Positions 59,498 to 64,000 of a stretch of 64,000 nucleotides of DNA are shown here, in pieces (within the stretch, counting starts at the first letter, position 1; each line of letters opens with the position of its first letter). The notes under the pieces are model-generated. The model was given only the letters and a program-made list of their open reading frames with translations, was not told where the DNA came from and searched no databases. Source of the DNA: Saccharopolyspora rosea. Its GTDB lineage: Bacteria; Actinomycetota; Actinomycetes; Mycobacteriales; Pseudonocardiaceae. The translations under genes and the position numbers were made by a program. The stretch is taken from positions 4,526,001 through 4,590,000 of the forward strand of contig NZ_CP102826.1 in assembly GCF_025643595.1 (NCBI RefSeq), read 5' to 3'.

Positions 59498-60979
59498 ATG
59501 ACCGCCACGGAAAGCAGATCGACCGTGGACGGGGCCGGTACCGCCAGCACCGCCCTGTACAGCTACGACCTCGCCCCGACGAAGAAGGAGGGGCGCCGCT
59601 GGGGCGCCTACAACGTCTTCACGCTGTGGGCCAACGACGTGCACAGCCTCGGCAACTACGCCTTCGCGATCGGCCTGTTCGCGCTCGGCCTGAGCGTGTG
59701 GGGGATCCTGCTGGCCTTCCTGCTCGCCTCGGCGCTGCTGTTCGGCCTCCTGACGCTGTCGGGCTACATGGGGCACAAGACCGGCGTGCCGTTCCCCGTC
59801 ATGAGCCGCATCGCGTTCGGCATCAGGGGCGCGCGGATACCGGCCGCCGTCCGCGGCGTGGTCGCCATCGCCTGGTTCGGCATCCAGACCTACCTCGCCT
59901 CGTCCGTGCTCGACGCCCTCATCGTGGCCATGTTCCCCGGACTGCGATCGTGGGAGGACCACTCGGCACTGGGGCTCTCGGCGCTCGGCTGGATCACCTT
60001 CCTGGCGCTGTGGGCGGTGCAGGTCCTCATCGTCAGCTACGGAATGCACGTGATCCGGCGGTACATGGCGGTCGCCGCACCGACCACGCTGATCACGATG
60101 TGCGCGCTGGCCGTCTGGATGTTCGTCCGGGCGGGCGGTTCGATCTCGCTGTCCACCGCGCACCCGCTCACCGGCGGCGCGATGTGGCTGCAGGTCCTGC
60201 AGGGCGCCGCGCTCTGGGTCGTGATCTACGGGACGTTCGTGCTGAACTTCTGCGACTTCACCCGCTCCGCCCGCAGCCGCGGGGCGATCGTGCGCGGCAA
60301 CCTGGTCGGCATTCCGGTGAACATGCTCTTCTTCGCCGGGATCGTCGTCGTCCTCAGCGGCGCGCAGTTCAAATTGGACGGACGGGTGATCACCAGCCCG
60401 ACCGACATCGTGCAGACGATCCCCAACCTGGTCATGCTGGCGTGCGCCTCGGTCGCACTGGTCGTCCTGACGATCGCGGTGAACCTGCTGGCCAACTTCG
60501 TGGCGCCGATCTACGTGCTGGTGAACCTCTTCCCGCGCAAGCTGAACTTCCGCCGGGCGGGCCTGGTCAGCGCGGTCATCGGGCTGGCGATCATGCCGTG
60601 GAACCTCTACGACAACCCCGTGGTGGTGAACTACTTCCTCGGCGGCCTCGGCGCGCTGCTCGGCCCGGTGTTCGGCGTCATCATGGCCGACTACTGGCTG
60701 CTGCGCCGGGCCCGCGTGAACATCCCGGACCTCTACCGCGAGGACCCGACCGGCGACTACCACTACCGGAACGGCTACAACGCCCGGGCCATCGGGGCGT
60801 TCGTCCCGGCCGCCGCGATCGCGGTCACCGTGGCGCTGGTGCCGGTCTTCCACCTGGTCGCCGGGTTCTCCTGGTTCGTCGGAGCGATCCTCGGCGCGGT
60901 CATCTACTCCGCGATCGGCGATCGCACGCGCGTCTTCCAGGACGTGGACGGCGAATCCATCGCCGTCGCCGCCGAGTGA
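59498..60979 (+). CDS. NCS1 hydantoin/allantoin-type permease
   Basis: A 493-residue, 12-helix NCS1 symporter of the Mhp1/PucI branch. Seen: YNVFTLWANDVHSLGNYAFAIGLF near residue 38, GHKTGVPFPVMSRIAFGIRGA near 90 and VAIAWFGIQTYLASSVLDAL near 120, with the Trp and Gln that contact hydantoin in Mhp1. NFCDFTRSARSR near 250 and MADYWLLRRARVNIPDLY near 400 complete the family pattern. A racemase-family gene follows 69 bp later, matching hydantoin or allantoin salvage. Confidence 0.93.
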   Translation: MTATESRSTVDGAGTASTALYSYDLAPTKKEGRRWGAYNVFTLWANDVHSLGNYAFAIGLFALGLSVWGILLAFLLASALLFGLLTLSGYMGHKTGVPFPVMSRIAFGIRGARIPAAVRGVVAIAWFGIQTYLASSVLDALIVAMFPGLRSWEDHSALGLSALGWITFLALWAVQVLIVSYGMHVIRRYMAVAAPTTLITMCALAVWMFVRAGGSISLSTAHPLTGGAMWLQVLQGAALWVVIYGTFVLNFCDFTRSARSRGAIVRGNLVGIPVNMLFFAGIVVVLSGAQFKLDGRVITSPTDIVQTIPNLVMLACASVALVVLTIAVNLLANFVAPIYVLVNLFPRKLNFRRAGLVSAVIGLAIMPWNLYDNPVVVNYFLGGLGALLGPVFGVIMADYWLLRRARVNIPDLYREDPTGDYHYRNGYNARAIGAFVPAAAIAVTVALVPVFHLVAGFSWFVGAILGAVIYSAIGDRTRVFQDVDGESIAVAAE

Positions 60980-61048
60980 CGCACCGCTGTCAGTCCACCT
61001 GAGACACGTTGCGGTCCGGACTCCGCTCCGCCGCAGGAAAGTCGAACC

Positions 61049-61801
61049 ATGCGCATCCTCGTCGTCAACGTCAACACCACCGAGTCCATCACCGGGTCCA
61101 TCGGTGCGCAGGCGCGCGGCGCCGCCTCGCCCGGGACCGAGATCGCCGCGCTGACCCCGTCCTTCGGGGCGGAGTCCGTGGAGGGCAACTACGAGAGCCA
61201 CCTCGCCGCGATCGCCGTGATGGAGGCCGTCCGCGAGTACCCGGAGCACTTCGACGCCATCGTTCAGGCCGGGTACGGCGAGCACGGCCGGGAGGGGCTG
61301 CAGGAGCTGTTCGACGTCCCGGTCGTCGACATCACCGAAGCGGCCGCGAGCACCGCGCAGTTCCTCGGCCGCACCTACTCGGTGGTGACCACTTTGGACC
61401 GGACCATCCCGTTGATCGAGGACCGGCTGCGCCTGGCCGGCCTCGACTCCCGGTGCGCGTCGGTGCGGGCCAGCGGTCTGCCGGTGCTCGACCTGGAGGG
61501 CGACCCGGCGGCCGCCGTCGACGCCATCACCGAGGAGGCGGTCCGTGCCGTCCGGGACGACCGGGCCGAGGTCATCTGCCTCGGCTGCGGCGGCATGTCC
61601 GGGCTCGCCGATCGCGTGGTCGAGCGCACCGGCGTCCCGGTCGTCGACGGCGTGACCGCGGCCGTGGCGATCGCCGAATCGCTCGTCCGGCTCGGCCTGA
61701 CCACGTCGAAGGTCCGCACCTACGCCCCGCCGCGCCCCAAGGCGATGACCAACTGGCCGCCCGCCGCGAGCCGCGCGCGGCTGAACTCCACTGTGGACTG
61801 A
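61049..61801 (+). CDS. Asp/Glu/hydantoin racemase family protein
   Basis: A 250-residue protein of the aspartate/glutamate/hydantoin racemase superfamily (RILVVNVNTTESITGSI, VVDITEAAASTAQFLG, VICLGCGGMSGLADRVVERTGVPVVDGV). The second catalytic Cys is present in CLGCGGM (near residue 175). The first, normally Cys in a CFGDPG-like loop, is Gly in QAGYGEHG near 75. It may therefore not work as a two-base racemase and could be a decarboxylase- or isomerase-like member. Pairing with an Mhp1-type permease points to hydantoin, allantoin or similar ring compounds. Confidence 0.85.
   Translation: MRILVVNVNTTESITGSIGAQARGAASPGTEIAALTPSFGAESVEGNYESHLAAIAVMEAVREYPEHFDAIVQAGYGEHGREGLQELFDVPVVDITEAAASTAQFLGRTYSVVTTLDRTIPLIEDRLRLAGLDSRCASVRASGLPVLDLEGDPAAAVDAITEEAVRAVRDDRAEVICLGCGGMSGLADRVVERTGVPVVDGVTAAVAIAESLVRLGLTTSKVRTYAPPRPKAMTNWPPAASRARLNSTVD
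61786..61798. repeat. interspersed palindrome copy
   Basis: CTCCACTGTGGAC, within the last sense codons; the TGA stop of the racemase gene starts at the next base. Confidence 0.6.
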
Positions 61802-61806
61802 AAGAG

Positions 61807-61850
61807 GTGACCCGTGCGGGAGGGGCACCGGCCCCTCCCGCACGGGTCAC
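61807..61850. terminator. 20-bp perfect hairpin terminator
   Basis: Arms 61807-61826 and 61831-61850 are fully complementary with an ACCG loop, 5 bp after the racemase stop. It lies 109 bp from the end of the convergent MFS gene and can serve both strands. Confidence 0.9.
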
Positions 61851-61959
61851 GACGCCGACCGGCAGCTGCTGGAGCGGCGGACCACAGCGACTTCGCAACG
61901 GAGCGCGATTCCGCGTCGTTTCGGGGAAATCAGCTGGCCAGGAGGGTGTTTCCCGGAGA

Positions 61960-63114
61960 TCAGCGGGAAGTTCGCCGCCGCACGTTCGCCGCCGCCGCGG
62001 TGACCAACAGCAAACCCGCGAGGCCGACCAGCCCGGCGCCGAGCGAGGTCGCGGCGGCCAGCGAACCGACGACCAGCGGTCCCCCGGCGTCGCCGAGCTC
62101 GCGACCGACCTCCGCGGCCCCCATCGTCCGGCCGAGCCGTTCGGCCGGGGTGGCCGCGGCCAGGTGGGCGAAGGCGATCGGCGTCGCCAGCCCGGTCCCG
62201 GCCCCGACCGCGACGGCCGCGATCACCAGGCCCACCGCGGCGGGCAGCAGCGCCGCCGCGGCGATCCCGGCCGCGGCCAGCACCAGCCCGGCGGTCATGC
62301 CCGCGCGGTCGGTGACGCGGCCGCGGTCGCGGGCCCGCCCGGCCCACGGCTGCACCAGCGCCCCCACCGCGGCCAGCAGCGACACGATCGCGCCGGTCAC
62401 CAGCGGTCCAAGCCCGAGCCCCACCACGGGCAGGAAGCCGACCCCGGCCGCCAGTGCGGCGGTCGCCCCGGCCAGCGTCGCCGTCGGGCGCAGGAAGCCG
62501 CCGTCGGTCAGCCGGCGCAGCAGGCCCAGCACGGTCTCGCGGCTGCGCGGCAGCGGCGCGAGCGCCGGGACGACCAGCACCGCCCAGCCGGCCACCGCGA
62601 GCGCCAGCGCGGCGAGCACCGCGAACAGCGCCGAGTACCCGCCGACGGTGATCAGCGCTCCGCCGAGGACCGGGCCGAGCGCGTAGCCGAGCCCCTTCCA
62701 CGCGCCGTAGCCGCCGAACGCCCGCCCGTGCCGGGAGCCGGGCGACAACCGCGCGACCAGGGCGCTCGCCGCCGGCGAGAACGCCGCCGCGGCCGCGCCC
62801 TGCCCCAGGCGCGCCGCGCCGACCGCAGCGGGGTCACCGGCCGCGACGAAGGCGGCCGAGGCGCCGCAGAACGCCAGCAGCCCGCCCAGCAGCACGGGTC
62901 GCGCCCCGACGCGGTCGGCCAGCGCCCCGAACACGGGCTTGAGCAGGACCTCCGCGCCGTCGTAGACGGCCAGCAGCACGCCGACGGCCAGCAGCGAGCC
63001 GTGCTCGCGCGCCACGAGACCGCCCAGCCCGGCGGCGATGCTGTGGGCGCCGAACGCGGTGACGAACCCCGCCGCGTACAGCGGCAGCAGCCGGATCCGC
63101 GAGCCCTCGGTCAC
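61960..63114 (-). CDS. MFS transporter
   Basis: A 384-residue, 12-helix exporter-like MFS protein: FGALADRVGARPVLLGG (motif A) near residue 62, RLGQGAAAAAFSPAASALVARL near 95, GYGAWKGLGYALGPVLGGAL near 130 and LAAATPAERLGRTMGAAEVGRELGDAGGPL near 320. The GTG at 63114 overlaps the MarR stop by 4 bases. Encoded after MarR and a further MFS gene, so probably a regulated efflux unit. Substrate unknown. Confidence 0.9.
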   Translation of the reverse strand: MTEGSRIRLLPLYAAGFVTAFGAHSIAAGLGGLVAREHGSLLAVGVLLAVYDGAEVLLKPVFGALADRVGARPVLLGGLLAFCGASAAFVAAGDPAAVGAARLGQGAAAAAFSPAASALVARLSPGSRHGRAFGGYGAWKGLGYALGPVLGGALITVGGYSALFAVLAALALAVAGWAVLVVPALAPLPRSRETVLGLLRRLTDGGFLRPTATLAGATAALAAGVGFLPVVGLGLGPLVTGAIVSLLAAVGALVQPWAGRARDRGRVTDRAGMTAGLVLAAAGIAAAALLPAAVGLVIAAVAVGAGTGLATPIAFAHLAAATPAERLGRTMGAAEVGRELGDAGGPLVVGSLAAATSLGAGLVGLAGLLLVTAAAANVRRRTSR

Positions 63115-63569
63115 GGTTGCGCGCCCTGCTCCGCGAGCTCGTCGATGGCGTCGACGAGCTGCTCCAGAGCCGGTAGCGACGCGGTGAGCAGGTGCTGCCA
63201 ACCGGGGTGCAGCCCGCCGGCCGCCGCGCGCAGGATCGCCGCGTTCGTGGCCTGCCAGTGCTCGACGGCCTCCCGGCCCGCCCCGGTGAGCTCCAGGGCC
63301 GCGGTCCGCCGGTCGTCGCCACCCGCGGTGCGGGTCACCAGACCGCGGGTGCGCAGGCCGTTGACCAGCGTGGTCACCGAGTTCGGCGCCAGCCGCAGCA
63401 GCCTGGCCACCTGGCTGGGCCGAGCGCCGGGGTTCTCCGCCAGGCAGGACATCAGTTCCAGCTGGGCGACCGACAGCGTGTTGCCGGGGTCGGCGGTACG
63501 CGCGGCCCGCCGCATCGCGCGGCGCAGCCGGGCGACGACGTCCGCGAGCGGAGTGGCGGTCTCGGTCAC
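63111..63569 (-). CDS. MarR family regulator
   Basis: A 152-residue winged-helix regulator: LSVAQLELMSCLAENPGARPSQVARLLRLAPNSVTTLVNGLRTRGLVTRTAGGDDRRTAALELTGAGRE, with recognition helix near residues 65-80 and the DDRR wing. Its GTG overlaps the stop of the upstream MFS gene and its stop overlaps the next MFS start, giving a tightly coupled three-gene unit typical of efflux control. Confidence 0.93.
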   Translation of the reverse strand: MTETATPLADVVARLRRAMRRAARTADPGNTLSVAQLELMSCLAENPGARPSQVARLLRLAPNSVTTLVNGLRTRGLVTRTAGGDDRRTAALELTGAGREAVEHWQATNAAILRAAAGGLHPGWQHLLTASLPALEQLVDAIDELAEQGAQP

Positions 63570-64000
63570 GCCGACTCCCGCGCGCACGAGACCGCCCCGG
63601 CGACCGCCAGGACGCCGCACACCGCCAGCGCGGCCACCGCCACCTGCGGCCCGGTGGCACCGCCGAGGTGCAGGGACAGCGTCACCAGCGCGATCCCGAG
63701 GGCGCTTCCCAGGCCCCGTGCCATGTTCACCATGCCGCCTCCGGTCGCCGACATCTGCGAAGGGATACCACCCATGATCGACGAATTGTTCGCCGGAATG
63801 AACACCCCCAGCCCGAGACCGAGCAGGAACAGCATCGCCGCGACCCACGGCGCCGAGCCCGGGGCGAGCAGCAGCAGCCCGCAACCGAGGGCGGACACCA
63901 CCGCGCCGAGCACGGTGCGGCCGTGCACCCCGAGGCGCGCGGGCAGCAGCCGGTCGACGAGCACCGCGGACACCGCGAACCCGGCGGGCAGGCAGGTCAG
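63566..64000 (-). CDS. MFS transporter, C-terminal part (cut by window edge)
   Basis: The last 144 or so residues of an MFS exporter whose start lies beyond the window. Four helices are visible. VFIPANNSSIMGGIPSQMSATGGGMVNMARGLGSALGIAL is the typical late-helix motif of DHA2-type drug exporters. It is the first gene of the MFS-MarR-MFS unit in this view. Confidence 0.88.
   Translation of the reverse strand: MTCLPAGFAVSAVLVDRLLPARLGVHGRTVLGAVVSALGCGLLLLAPGSAPWVAAMLFLLGLGLGVFIPANNSSIMGGIPSQMSATGGGMVNMARGLGSALGIALVTLSLHLGGATGPQVAVAALAVCGVLAVAGAVSCARESA

Overview
The window is about 72% G+C, with many GTG starts, GGAGG-type ribosome binding sites and short intergenic gaps. It carries actinobacterial hallmarks: an XRE regulator paired with DUF397, a DUF574 methyltransferase, a DUF6292 protein, an IdeR-type iron box, a Tat-exported F420-type oxidoreductase and a mycobacterial-type FadD15. 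It is most likely a chromosomal segment of a filamentous actinomycete, probably Pseudonocardiales (inference; no rRNA is present to settle it). No tRNA, rRNA, CRISPR, insertion sequence or complete biosynthetic gene cluster was seen.

Layout. 0-2.6 kb: a cytochrome P450, a gamma-glutamylcyclotransferase-like protein and an unlisted 37-residue Trp/Gly-repeat peptide. 2.5-5.5 kb: stress genes (two tandem universal stress proteins and an Hsp20) abutting a lone ctaE. 5.5-11.6 kb: a leftward run with a membrane permease-like protein, an SDR, FadD15, a DUF2267/pterin-dehydratase-like fusion and an exported F420 oxidoreductase. 11.6-14 kb: an L-rhamnose isomerase-type enzyme with a clear promoter and LacI operator, then its LacI regulator. 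14-19.5 kb: a DUF418 membrane protein, DUF6292, GT39 plus DMT membrane proteins and a secreted propeller-like protein. 19.5-21.7 kb: a fused anthranilate synthase with a WWW leader peptide and attenuator. 21.9-26.9 kb: a methyltransferase, a GH15 trehalase-like enzyme, a USP and a sugar MFS transporter. 27-29.6 kb: a TetR regulator divergent from a secreted lipase, then a repeat-rich stretch. 29.6-36.6 kb: an ArsP-like permease, a frameshifted NCS1 permease, a TetR/membrane-protein pair, a degenerate RibB and a zinc alcohol dehydrogenase. 36.7-43 kb: an XRE/MmyB regulator, an SDR, hemerythrin, a nucleotidyltransferase-BON protein coupled to a metallophosphoesterase, and an iron-regulated siderophore-interacting protein. 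43-46 kb: an XRE/DUF397 module and two mini zinc ribbons. 46.1-51.4 kb: a CitAB/DcuSR-type two-component system divergent from a NitT/TauT-type ABC transporter. 51.4-55 kb: an HSL esterase, a DHA2 exporter, an HxlR regulator, and a 17-codon leader ahead of a GNAT. 55-62 kb: a hydantoin/purine-type uptake and hydrolysis region (two NCS1 permeases, M20 amidohydrolase, tandem Lrp regulator, racemase family). 62-64 kb: MFS, MarR and a second MFS truncated by the window edge.

Two repeat systems overlie the genes. One is a 13-bp palindrome, GTCCAC(A/T)GTGGAC and close variants, found at least 16 times and mostly at or within a few bases of stop codons. The other is a family of roughly 60-290 bp imperfect, partly inverted, MITE/REP-like repeats downstream of genes. 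The most distinctive finds are the Trp/Gly-repeat peptide, the Trp attenuator, the palindrome family, the NTase-BON/phosphoesterase pair and several enzymes that have lost signature catalytic residues (RibB-like, pterin dehydratase-like, racemase).
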